Source: DYRB01 sp963709645 (GTDB lineage: Bacteria > Pseudomonadota > Gammaproteobacteria > Chromatiales > Chromatiaceae). Taken from it: a stretch of 64,000 bases of DNA. This document shows positions 49,098 through 59,000 of this stretch, in pieces; the stretch's first letter is position 1; every line of letters begins with the position of its first letter. The position numbers and the translations under genes are program-made. The stretch spans positions 73,000 through 136,999 of the forward strand of contig CAVPXP010000013.1 in assembly GCA_963709645.1 (NCBI GenBank). The letters are read 5' to 3'. The notes under the pieces were generated by a model. That model ran no database searches. It was not told the origin of the DNA and saw only the letters and a list, made by a program, of their open reading frames with translations.

Positions 49098-50961
49098 ATG
49101 AACCAGCAGGCCCTCTCCTCCTTCATCTGGTCCGTCGCCGACCTCCTGCGCGGCGACTACAAGCAGTCCGACTACGGCAAGGTGATCCTGCCCTTCACGG
49201 TGCTGCGCCGCCTGGACTGCGTGCTGGAGGCCACCAAGGCCGCGGTGCTGACCGAGTTCACCGCGCAAGCACAAGGCCGGCCTCAACCCCGACCCGTTCC
49301 TGCTGCGCAAGACCGGGCGCGAGCTTCTACAACGTCTCGCCGCTGGACATGAAGCAGCCTGCTGGGCGACCAGGACCACATCCGCGCAGAACCTGCTACG
49401 CGCTACGTCCAGGCCTTCTCCCAGGACGTGCGCGACATCTTCGAGCGCTTCGACTTCGACACCCAGGTCGAGCGCCTGGCCAAGGCCGGCCTGCTCTACC
49501 AGGTCACCGAGACGCTTCGCCCAGATCGACCTGCACCCCGAACGCGGTCGACAACCACCAGATGGGCCTGGTCTTCGAGGAGCTGATCCGCAAGTTCGCC
49601 GAGATCTCCAACGAGACCGCCGGCGAGCACTTCACGCCCGCGCGACGTCATCCGCCTCATGGTCAACCTGCTCTTCATCGAGGACGACGACGTGCTGACG
49701 CCAGCCCGGCATCGTGCGCACCATCTACGACCCGACCGCCGGCACCGGCGGCATGCTGAGCGTCGCCGAGGAGTACCTGGCGCGAGCTCAACCCCCAGGC
49801 GCGGCTGACCATGTTCGGCCAGGAGCTGAACCCCGAGTCCTACGCCATCTGCAAGGCGGACATGCTCATCAAGGGCCAGGACGTCGACAACATCATCTTC
49901 GGCAACACGCTCTCCGACGACGGGCTCACGCGGCAAGCGCTTCGACTACATGCTCTCCAATCCGCCCTTCGGCGTGGAGTGGAAGAAGGTCGAGAAGGAG
50001 GTGCGCAAGGAGCACGAGCAGCAAGGGCTTCGCCGGCCGCTTCGGCCCCGGCCTGCCGCGCGTCTCGGACGGCTCCCTGCTCTTCCTGCTGCATCTGCAT
50101 CTCCAAGATGCGCCCGGCCGACGGACGGCGGCAGCCGCATCGGCATCGTGCTCAACGGCTCGCCGCTCTTCACCGGCGGCGCCGGCTCGGGCGAGAGCGA
50201 GATCCGCCGCTAGATGCCTCGAGAACGACTGGCTGGAGGCCATCGTCGCCCTGCCCACCGACATGTTCTACAACACCGGCATCAGCACCTACGTCTGGAT
50301 GCTGACCAACCGCAAGCCCGAGCACCGCAAGGGCAAGGTCCAGCTCATCGACGCCAGCCGCTTCTGGCAGAAGATGCGCAAGAGCCTGGGCAGCAAGCGC
50401 AAGGAGATGTCCGAGGAGCACATCGCCACGGTGACCCAGCTCTTCGGCGACTTCGTCGAGGCCAGCCTCGCGACCCTGACCGATGCCGCCGGCAAGGAGA
50501 TCGGGCGGCAGGTTCTGATGCCGGGCGAGCCGGAGCCGGCGGCGCCCCAGGATGAGCAGGGCCAGGGCAAGGTCCGGGTCGTGCCGATCTCGCGGATCTT
50601 CCCGAACGCCGCCTTCGGCTACCGGACCATCACCGTGGAGCGCCCCCTGCGCGACGAGGCCGGCAACCTGGTGCTCGGCCAGAAGGGCAAGCAGAAGGGC
50701 AAGCCCCAGCCGGACGCGAAGCTGCGCGACACCGAGAACGTGCCCCTGGCCGAGGACGTCGAGACCTACTTCAAGCGCGAGGTCCTGCCCCACGCCCCCG
50801 ACGCCTGGATCGACCACGACAAGACCAAGGTCGGCTACGAGATCCCCTTCAACCGCCACTTCTACGTCTTCGAGCCCCCGCGGCCCCTGGAGGCCATCGA
50901 CGCGGACCTGAACCGGGTCACCGACCGCATCAAGGCCATGATCGAGGGGCTGTCGGCGTGA
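49098..50961 (+). pseudogene. hsdM: Type I restriction-modification methyltransferase subunit HsdM, multiple frameshifts in the 5' half
   Basis: It encodes an N6-adenine methyltransferase of about 615 aa. Recognisable in successive frames are the N-terminal helical HsdM domain (MNQQALSSFIWSVADLLRGD), SAM motif I DPTAGTGGML near 49730 and the catalytic SNPPFGVEW near 49955. About fourteen single-base shifts lie between 49264 and 50215, nearly all insertions, for example at about 49264, 49316, 49358, 49514, 49701, 49782 and 49930, and an in-frame TAG occurs at about 50212. From 50221 to the stop the gene is clean. The total span is one more than a multiple of three. With the shifts removed the protein is well conserved, so either the sequence is faulty or decay is very recent. 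Confidence 0.85.
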
Positions 50962-51021
50962 CTCTGTAGCGCACTGGAGCCATACTAGCAACGTCGCTAC
51001 ATTCTCCGCCGAGACCCGCTC

Positions 51022-51279
51022 ATGAGCATTACCACCCTCTCCAGCCGCGAGTTCAACCAGGACACCAGCCGAGCGAAGAAGGCGGCCAAGAGCGGCCCCG
51101 TCTTCGTCACCGACCGTGGCAGACCCTCCCATGTCCTGCTGACCATCGAGGAATACCGGCGGCTCACCGGCTCGGGCCCGAGCCTGGTCGATCTGCTCGC
51201 CATGCCCGACGCCGATGCCGTCGATTTCGAGCCGCCCAAGCTCGGTGGCCCCCTGTTCCGGCCGGCGGATTTGTCCTGA
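51022..51279 (+). CDS. Phd/YefM-family antitoxin
   Basis: An 85-aa antitoxin with the Phd/YefM N-terminal DNA-binding fold: TLSSREFNQDTSRAKKAAKS, then GPVFVTDRGRPSHVLLTIEEY. The C-terminal tail (LVDLLAMPDADAVDFEPP and beyond) would neutralise the toxin. It is 16 bp upstream of the VapC-type toxin gene. Intact, between hsdM and the RAYT gene. It is expected to repress its own operon. Confidence 0.9.
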   Translation: MSITTLSSREFNQDTSRAKKAAKSGPVFVTDRGRPSHVLLTIEEYRRLTGSGPSLVDLLAMPDADAVDFEPPKLGGPLFRPADLS

Positions 51280-51295
51280 TTCACGTGTTGGTCTG

Positions 51296-51706
51296 ATGTA
51301 CCTGCTCGACACCAATCTGGTCTCCGAACTGCGCAAGGCCCGGACGGGCAAGGCCGATCCCGGTGTCGTCGCCTGGGCCGGCGGGGTGTCCGCGGATGAC
51401 CTGTACATCAGCGTTATCACCATCCTGGAGTTGGAGCTTGGCGTACAGCTCCGTGAGCGCCGGGACCCGGCACAGGGCGCCTTGCTGCGTGCCTGGCTGG
51501 AGCAGCAGGTCATCGCCGGATTCGCCGACCGAGTCCTCCCCATCGACCTGGCCATCGCCCGCCGCTGTGCCGGGCTCCAGGTCCCCGACCGCGACGCCCT
51601 CATCGCCGCCACGGCCCTGGTGCTCGGGCTCACCGTCGTCACGCGCAACCTGCGCGACTTCGAAGGCACCGGCGTCGCCCTGTGCAACCCCTGGAGCGCG
51701 GGATGA
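51296..51706 (+). CDS. VapC-type PIN-domain toxin
   Basis: A 136-aa PIN ribonuclease. Acidic residues for Mg binding are visible: the first Asp in MYLLDTNLVSELRK, Glu in ILELELGV, and Asp in VPDRDALIAATAL and TRNLRDFEGTGV. The ATG at 51296 is used. It forms a toxin-antitoxin pair with the preceding Phd-type gene and appears active. It probably cleaves tRNA or rRNA, as other VapC proteins do. Confidence 0.9.
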   Translation: MYLLDTNLVSELRKARTGKADPGVVAWAGGVSADDLYISVITILELELGVQLRERRDPAQGALLRAWLEQQVIAGFADRVLPIDLAIARRCAGLQVPDRDALIAATALVLGLTVVTRNLRDFEGTGVALCNPWSAG

Positions 51707-51778
51707 GCCCTGCCGAGGCATCGTCCCCCGCGGCCTTCGATGGCGGAGGCACCACAGGGTCCCATCTCGCCCATCTCG

Positions 51779-51855
51779 TTCCCGCGCTCCGCGTGGGAAT
51801 GCCGTCTTCGCCGCTCCGGCGGCCCGACCGGTCACGCGACGCTCCGGCGTCGCGT
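51779..51855. repeat. REP-like palindromes upstream of the RAYT gene
   Basis: Three adjacent hairpins: TTCCCGCGCTCCGCGTGGGA (51779-51799 with its last A), GCCGCTCCGGCGGC (51810-51823) and ACGCGACGCTCCGGCGTCGC (51834-51855 with GT). All share a GCTCC loop core. Paired hairpins of this type form BIMEs mobilised by RAYT proteins. Confidence 0.75.
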
Positions 51856-51894
51856 ATCCCCAGTCGCCGAGACATGACCCGCTGACCCCAGACC

Positions 51895-52425
51895 ATGGGC
51901 CGAGACCGCTACAAGATCCTCGATCCCGCCGCGCCCTATTTCGTCACCTGCACCGCGCTGCAGTGGCTCCCCCTGTTCGCCCAGCCGGCGCATGCCCGCA
52001 TCCTGCTCGACTCCCTGCAGTACCTACAGTCCGAAGCTGGCCTCACCCTCTACGGCTACGTGATTCTGGAGAACCACTGCCACCTCCTCGGCCGCTCGCC
52101 GAACATGGGCAAGACCCTGGCGAGCTTTAAGTCCTATACGGCCAGAGAGATCGTCGACCGCCTGGCCGAGCGTCATTCACCCGCGCTGGAGCTGCTCGCC
52201 TTCCACAAGGCCAGGCACAAGACGGATCGGGAGCATCAGGTGTGGCAGGAAGGGTCCCACCCGGAGCAGGTGGAGGGGGAGGCGATGATGTTGCAGAAGC
52301 TGACGTACATCCATAACAATCCGGTCGCACGGGGTAATGTGGACGACCCCCTGCATTGGCGGTATTCCAGCGCCCGCAACTATTCGGGGATGCAGGGATT
52401 GATCGAGGTGACGACCCAATGGTGA
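51895..52425 (+). CDS. REP-associated tyrosine transposase (RAYT, TnpA_REP)
   Basis: A 176-aa single-strand DNA transposase of the Y1 HUH superfamily. The HxH motif is in ILENHCHLLGR, and the probable nucleophile Tyr lies in SFKSYTAREI. The family ending KLTYIHNNPVARGNVDDPLH followed by WRYSSARNY is intact. It is flanked on both sides by REP hairpins, three upstream and two downstream in complementary loop orientation, so gene plus palindromes form a complete REPtron. It lies inside the type I restriction locus. Confidence 0.92.
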   Translation: MGRDRYKILDPAAPYFVTCTALQWLPLFAQPAHARILLDSLQYLQSEAGLTLYGYVILENHCHLLGRSPNMGKTLASFKSYTAREIVDRLAERHSPALELLAFHKARHKTDREHQVWQEGSHPEQVEGEAMMLQKLTYIHNNPVARGNVDDPLHWRYSSARNYSGMQGLIEVTTQW

Positions 52426-52435
52426 GGGGAGACGC

Positions 52436-52480
52436 GACGCTGGAGCGTCAGGACTTGCTCCCACGCTGGAGCGTGGGAGC
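52436..52480. repeat. REP-like palindromes downstream of the RAYT gene
   Basis: GACGCTGGAGCGTC (52436-52449) and GCTCCCACGCTGGAGCGTGG with GAGC (52457-52480). The loops are GGA, the complement of the TCC loops upstream, so the two REP clusters face each other around the transposase gene. Confidence 0.78.
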
Positions 52481-52565
52481 CAGATGGCCGCAATGGTGAG
52501 CGTGGGGCCAGATCTGTCTCCGGTGCGCGGGAGCCAGGGCGTGACCAGAGCTGGAGGGGGAGCGG

Positions 52566-55500
52566 ATGGCGCACTATAGGGAAATCGCCTTCGAGGACGA
52601 CATCTGCGACCACCTGGCGCGCGCACGGCTGGCTCTACGACCCCAAGGATGCCCAGCACTACGACCGCGCCCGCGCCCTGTTCCCGCCGGACCTGATCGC
52701 CTGGGTGCAGGCGACCCAGCCCAAAGCCTGGGAGGCCTTGACCAAGAACCACGGCGCCGCCGCTGAGACAGTCCTGCTGGACCGGGTGCGCAAGCAGCTC
52801 GACGCCCGCGGCACCCTGGATGTGCTGCGCCACGGCGTGGAGATCCTGGGGCTCAAGAAGCCCTTGCAGCTCGCCCAGTTCAAGCCCGCGCTGGGCATGA
52901 ACCCGGAGCTGGAGCAGCCGCTACGCAGGCCAACCGCCTGCGCGTGGTGCGCCAGGTCCACTACTCGCTGCACAACGAGAACAGCATCGACCTGGTGCTG
53001 TTCCTCAACGGCCTGCCCGTGGCCACCGTGGAGCTGAAGACCGACTTCACCCAATCGCGTCGAAGACGCGGTGGACCAGTACCGCTTCGACCGCAACCCC
53101 AAGCCCAAGGGCCAGGGCAGCCCGAGCCCCTGCTGTCCTTCCCCAACGGGGCCCTGGTCCACTTCGCCGTCAGCAACGCGCAAGTGCGCATGACCACCCG
53201 GCTGCAGGGCCCGGCCACGGTCTTCCTGCCCTTCAACCAAGGCGACGAGCGGCGGCGCCGGCAACCCGGTGAACCCCACAGGGCACCGCACCGCCTACCT
53301 GTGGGAGCAGGTCTGGGAGCGCGAGAGCTGGCTGGAGATCCTCGGCCGCTACCTCATCGCCCAGCGCGACAGCAAGAAGCAGATCGAGAAGCTCATCTTC
53401 CCCCGCTACCACCAGCTCGACGCCACCCGCAAGCTCGTCGCCGCGGTCCTGGCCGAGGGCCCGGGCGGCAAGTACCTGATCCAGCACTCGGCGGGCTCGG
53501 GCAAGACCAACTCCATCGCCTGGACCGCGCACTTCTTCGCCGACCTGCACGACGCGCGACCGACACGAAGGTCTTCGACTCCGTGCTGGTGGTCTCCGAC
53601 CGCACCGTGCTCGACGCCCAGCTCCAGGAGGCCATCTTCGACTTCGAGCGCACCACCGGGCGTGGTGGCCATGGTCACCGGCAAGTCCGGCAGCAAGAGC
53701 GGCGAGCTGGCCGAGGCCCTGTCCGGGGGCAAGAAGATCGTCGTCTGCACCATCCAGACCTTCCCCTTCGCGCTGGAGGCGGTGCGCGAGCTGGCGGCGA
53801 CCGAGGGCAAGCGCTTCGCCGTCATCGCCGACGAGGCCCACAGCTCCCAGAGCGGCGAGGCCGCGGCCAAGCTCAAGGAGGTCTTGAGCGCCGAGGAGCT
53901 GGCGGAGCTGGACGACGGCGGCGAGGTGAGCACCGAGGACATCCTGGCGGCCCAGATGGCGCCGCCCGGCGCCAGAGGACCTCGGCATCACCTACGTGGC
54001 CTTCACCGCCACGCCCAAGGCCAAGACCCTGGAGACTCTTCGGCCGCCGCCCCGACCCGAGCCAGCCGGCGGTCCGACCAACCTGCCCGCAGCCTTCCAC
54101 GTCTACTCCATGCGCCAGGCCATCGAGGAGGGCTTCATCCTCGACGTGCTGCAAGAACTACACCCCCTACAAGCTCGCCTTCCGGCTCGCCACGCTGGGG
54201 CAGGGAGTGGGACGAGCAGGAGGTGGACCGCAACGAGGCCCTCAAGGGGATCATGCGCTGGGTGCGGCTGCACCCCTACAACATCGCCCAGAAGGTGCAG
54301 ATCGTGGTGGAGCACTTCCGCGAGAACGTCGCACCGCTGCTGGACGGCCAGGCCAAGGCCATGGTGGTGGTCGGCAGCCGCGTGGAGGCGGTGCGCTGGC
54401 AGCTGGCCATCGACAAGTACATCAGGGACCGCGGCTACCCCATCGGCACCCTGGTGGCCTTCTCCGGCGAGGTGACCGACAAGGAATCCGGGCCGGACTC
54501 CTTCAGCGAGCACAGCAAGGCCCTGAACCCCGGCCTCAAGGGCGCGACATCCGCGAGGCCTTCGCCACGGCGGAGTACCAGATCCTGCTGGTCGCCAACA
54601 AGTTCCAGACCGGCTTCGACCAGCCCCTGCTGTGCGGCATGTACGTGGACAAGCGGCTGGCCGGCATCCAGGCGGTGCAGACCCTCTCGCGCCTGAACCG
54701 CTCCCACCCGGGCAAGGACACCACCTACGTGCTGGACTTCGTCAACGACCCGGACGAGGTGCTGGCGGCCTTCAAGCCCTACTACGAGACCGCGGAGCTG
54801 GCCGGGGTCACCGACCCCAACCTGGTCTACGACCTGCGGGCCAAGCTCGACGCGGCCGGGCACTACGACGACTTCGAGGTGGACCGGGTGGTGGCCGCGG
54901 AGCTGGACCCCAAGGCGACCCAGGCCCAGCTCTCGGCGGCCGTGGAGCCCGTGGCCGACCGGCTGCTGAAGCGCTACAAGGCGGAGCGCGAGGCCCTGCA
55001 GGCTCGCCAAGGACAAGCAGGACACGGCCGCCGAGCAGACCGCCCAGAACGAGATGAACGCCCTGATCCTGTTCAAGCGCGACATGGGCGCCTTCCTGCG
55101 CGTCTACACCTTCCTCTCGCAGATCTTCGACTACGGCAACACCGACATCGAGAAGCGCTCGATCTTCTACAGGCGCCTGCTGCCGCTGCTGGAGTTCGGG
55201 CGGGACCGGGAAGGAGTCGACCTGTCCAAGGTGACGCTGACCCACCACACACTGAAGAACCAGGGCAAGCGGGACCTGCCCTTGACCGGCGGCGAGACCC
55301 TCAAGCCCATGACCGAGACGGGCAGCGGCAGGTGCACGAGAAGGAGAAGGCCCTGCCTGGCGGAGATCATCGCGAAGGTCAACGACCTCTTCGAGGGGGA
55401 GCTGACCGACGACGACAAGCTGGTCTACGTCAACGACGTGCTCAAGGCCAAGCTGCTGGAGTCCGACATCCTGGTCCAGCAGGCGACCAACAACACCAAG

Positions 55501-55701
55501 GAGCAGTTCGCCAGCTCCCCGGACCTGGACCAGGAGGTGCTGAACGCTATCATGGACGCGCTCGCGGCCCACTCCACCATGAGCAAGCAGGCGCTGGACT
55601 CAGAGCGGGTGCGCCAGGGGCTCAAGGACATCCTGTTGGGGCCCGCACAGCTCTATGAGGCGCTGCGCGGCCGGGCCGAAGCGGTGGACCCGGCCCGCTG
55701 A
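52566..55701 (+). pseudogene. hsdR: Type I restriction endonuclease subunit HsdR, multiple frameshifts
   Basis: It encodes the motor/nuclease subunit, about 1040 aa. A GGAGGGGG site precedes the ATG at 52566. Nuclease residues occur in SIDLVLFLNGLPVATVELKT (D and ExK), helicase Walker A in HSAGSGKTNS (near 53490) and the DEAH box in ADEAHSS (near 53830). The C-terminal DUF3387-like region (from 54240) is largely intact. Shifts occur at about 52620, 52920, 53058, 53250, 53557, 53660, 53970, 54035, 54151, 54199, 54541, 55001, 55331 and 55355, mostly one-base insertions. An apparently long frame at 52944-55658 runs mostly out of the true frame. As with hsdM, the protein is otherwise well conserved. 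Confidence 0.85.
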
Positions 55702-56005
55702 TTCACAGGCACGCAACAAGCACTGCAACGCGCGAGCGGGCCGGAGAGGGACTCCCAGCAGCTTGAAACCCATTGCCGACATGCCGAGAACCCGGCGAGT
55801 TGGCCAGACGGCCGACGTGCGGTGCGTAGCAGGCTCAGGGCTTGAACGAGATGCGCCACCAAGGGCTGGTTTTGACCGTCCAGTCCTTGATGATCCGGCG
55901 GTCTCTGATCGACCCATCGCGCGATGCGCAGGTGGCGATCATGGCCCGGGGGGTCGATTGGGCTTCGCTTTGCCGCCTGCCGCGGTCAAATCAAGTCCAC
56001 CCGTG
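55702..56005. other. Intergenic region hsdR to GGDEF-EAL gene
   Basis: A 304-bp convergent gap. No gene, repeat or clear terminator hairpin with a T-tract was seen. Confidence 0.4.
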
Positions 56006-59000
56006 CTAAGGTCCCCCCCGCCTCTCGGGGCCCGGCTCGGCCACTGGGGCCAGGGCCAACAGCGGACCAACCTCTTCGGCGGGCAGCGGTTTGCCAATGA
56101 GGAAGCCCTGTGCGTACTCGCAATCGAGTTCCTGCAATAGCTCGAGCTGCTCGCGGGTTTCCACGCCTTCGGCCACGACGTGCATGCCCAGGTTGTGGGC
56201 GAGCCCCACAATGCCGCGCACCAGCTCAAGGTTCTTACCGCCCTTGTGCATCCGGCCTACGAATGATTTGTCCACCTTGAGGGTATCGATGGGCAGGCCC
56301 TGCAGGCGGCTCAATGACGAGTAACCGGTGCCGAAGTCATCCATGCACACGCGCACACCAGCGGACCTGAGATCCAGCAGGACTTCGGCCGCGATGTCGA
56401 CGTTCTCCATGAGCATGCTCTCCGTGACCTCGATCTTGAGACTCCGGCCGGGCAGGCCAGAGCCCTCCAAGCTGGTGCGGATGGTCCTGCCGAGATCGGC
56501 TTGCAGGAACTGCCTGGTCGAAATGTTTACGGCGACCGCCAGATGCGGGTGCTGCGGAAATTGTTCTTTCCAGCTCCCGAGTGCCTGGCAAGCGGTACGC
56601 AGCACCCAGGCGCCGATCGGCAGAATCAGCCCCGTCTCTTCCGCAACGGGGATGAACTCGGCCGGCAGGACCAGGCCCCTCTGGGGATGCTGCCAGCGCA
56701 GAAGCGCCTCCAGGCACGTGATCGCTCCGCTGCGCGTTTCCAGGATGGGCTGGTAGTAGACGCATAGCTGCTCGCGCGCGAGGGCATAGCGCAAATCGGT
56801 CTCCATCCGCAGGGCCTGCATGGCGCGCAGGTGCATCGCCGCATCGAACATCTGGAATCGGGACTTGCCGCCGAGCTTGGCGCGGTACATGGCGGTGTCG
56901 GCGTCCCGCATGATCTCCTCCGGGTGCTTGTAGCCCATGGTGCTGACGGCGATACCGATGCTGGCCGACGAGAACACGTCCTGCCCATCATTGCGGAAGG
57001 GCTTGGCCAACGCGCGCTCGATACGCTCGGCCACCCGCGTTGGCTGGCTTGGGTCCGTGGTGTCGTCGAGCAGCAGGGCGAACTCGTCGCCGCCGAGGCG
57101 TGCCACGGTGTCCATCGGGCGCACGCAGCGCTCCAGACGTCGGGCGATGTCGATGAGAAGCCGATCTCCCACCAGATGCCCCAGGCTGTCGTTCACGACC
57201 TTGAACCGGTCTAGGTCCAGAAACAGCACCGCGAAGGCGTAACCCTGCTTTCGCTTCGTGCGCTCCAAGCATTGCTGGAGGCGGTCCGTGAACAACACCC
57301 GGTTCGGCAGGCCCGTCAGATCGTCATGGAGGGCGTCGTGCTCGAGCTTTTCCTCGATGCGCTTCTGCTCCGTGACGTCGCGGGTCACGGCCAGCATGGC
57401 GAGGGTTTCGCCCTGCGCCCCGCGCAGCGGTACCGCGTGGGTATCGAGCCATAGCCTGCGGCCTTCGAGCCCCACGGCTTCGAGCTCCAAGATGCCGGAG
57501 TGTCCCTCGAAAACCCTGGCGGTGAGAGCCGCCAAGGCCGAATGGTATTCCGGCAGCACGAAGTCGGTCAGCCGCTTGCCGATCACTTGGGAGGGGTCAG
57601 CCTGCAGCATGGCGAGGCCCGCGGGGTTCATCTCCATGACCCGCCCGTCACGGTCAAGCAGCTTCACGCACTCCGGCTCGTTGTCGATGACGGCCCGCAG
57701 CCGCTCCTGGCTCTCCCGCAGCGCTTCCTGAGCCCGCTTTCGCTCCGTGATGTCCTCGAACACGATCACCGCGCCGATGATGTGCTCGCCTTCGTACATG
57801 GGCGTCGATGTGTAGTCGGCGGGGAAAGAATTCCCGTCCTTGCGCCAGAACACCTCGTCGTCGACCTGCCGCACCTTGCCGTCGCGCAGCGAGTCGAGGA
57901 TCGGACATTCCGCGTCGGGAAACGAACTGCCATCGCCGTGGCTGTGATGCCACAGCGGGTGACTCTTTTGCCCGATGAGGTCAGCGGGGCTCTGAAATCC
58001 CAGCATCCGCGCCGCGGCGGGGTTGGCGAACACGTGCGCGCCGTCGCGGCTGAGACCCAGGATGCCCTCGCCTGCGCTGTTCAGGATCTGTTCGTGCCAG
58101 CGGCTCAGCTCCGCCAGCGCCCGCTCCACCTCCTTGCGCTCGGTGATGTCCTGGGTCACGCCGTGGATGACGCCGGGTCGCTCGGGCAGGGCACGTGCGC
58201 TGACGGACACCCAATGCACGCTGCCGTCGCGGTGGAGGAGCCGGTAGTCGAAGCTGTCGCGATATCCGGGGTCGCGCCCGTGCTCAATGGCGAAGCGGTG
58301 ACGTTCGGCCATGGACGCGTGATCGCCGGGGTGAACAAAGGTCTCGATGTACTCCGTCACGGGCAGAATCAGGCTCTCGGCGTGTAATGTCCCGTCGTAG
58401 CCCATCATGTCCAGGTGTTCCCGGCTGACGGCGAACTCCCCGTTCTGCAGGTCAAGATGCCAGCTCCCCAACCGCGCGATCCCGATCGCCTCGGCCAGTC
58501 GCGCTTCGCTTTCGCGCAGAGCCCGCTCTGTCTGCTTTTTCTCCGTTATGTCGGCGTTACAACCGCGCATCCCCAGGAAGGCTCCGGCGGAATCCACCAC
58601 CGGCTGGCAGGTATGCGACGTCCAGCGGAGCGTCCCATCCCGCTTCAGGAATCGGAACTCCAAGGGCCCGCGGCGAGCGCTCGCCCCCGTTCGAACCTCT
58701 TCCCAGTGGGCCAGCCAGATCGAGCGGTCCTCCTGATGCACGATGCGGTCGAGCAGCCCGGGGTCATGGTAAAAGTCAGAGTCGGGATAGCCGGTGAGGT
58801 CCAGGCAATTCGGGGCGATCCAGCGAATCGCGCCGTCGGGGGCACGCCAAAACGCGAGATGGGTGGAGAAGTCGGCGATCACGCGGTACTGCTGCTCCCT
58901 CTGCTGCAGTGCACGCTTTTGGTCGTCCAATACATCCAGCAGGTGATTGAAGGATTGGGCCAGGTCCTGTAGCGCCTCGCCGCGGCTTGGCTCAGCGAGC

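Noticed and set aside
52944..55658. 904-codon open frame over hsdR
   Set aside because: It stays open only because of GC bias and crosses the true frame at each indel; conserved HsdR motifs lie in changing frames, so it is not one protein.
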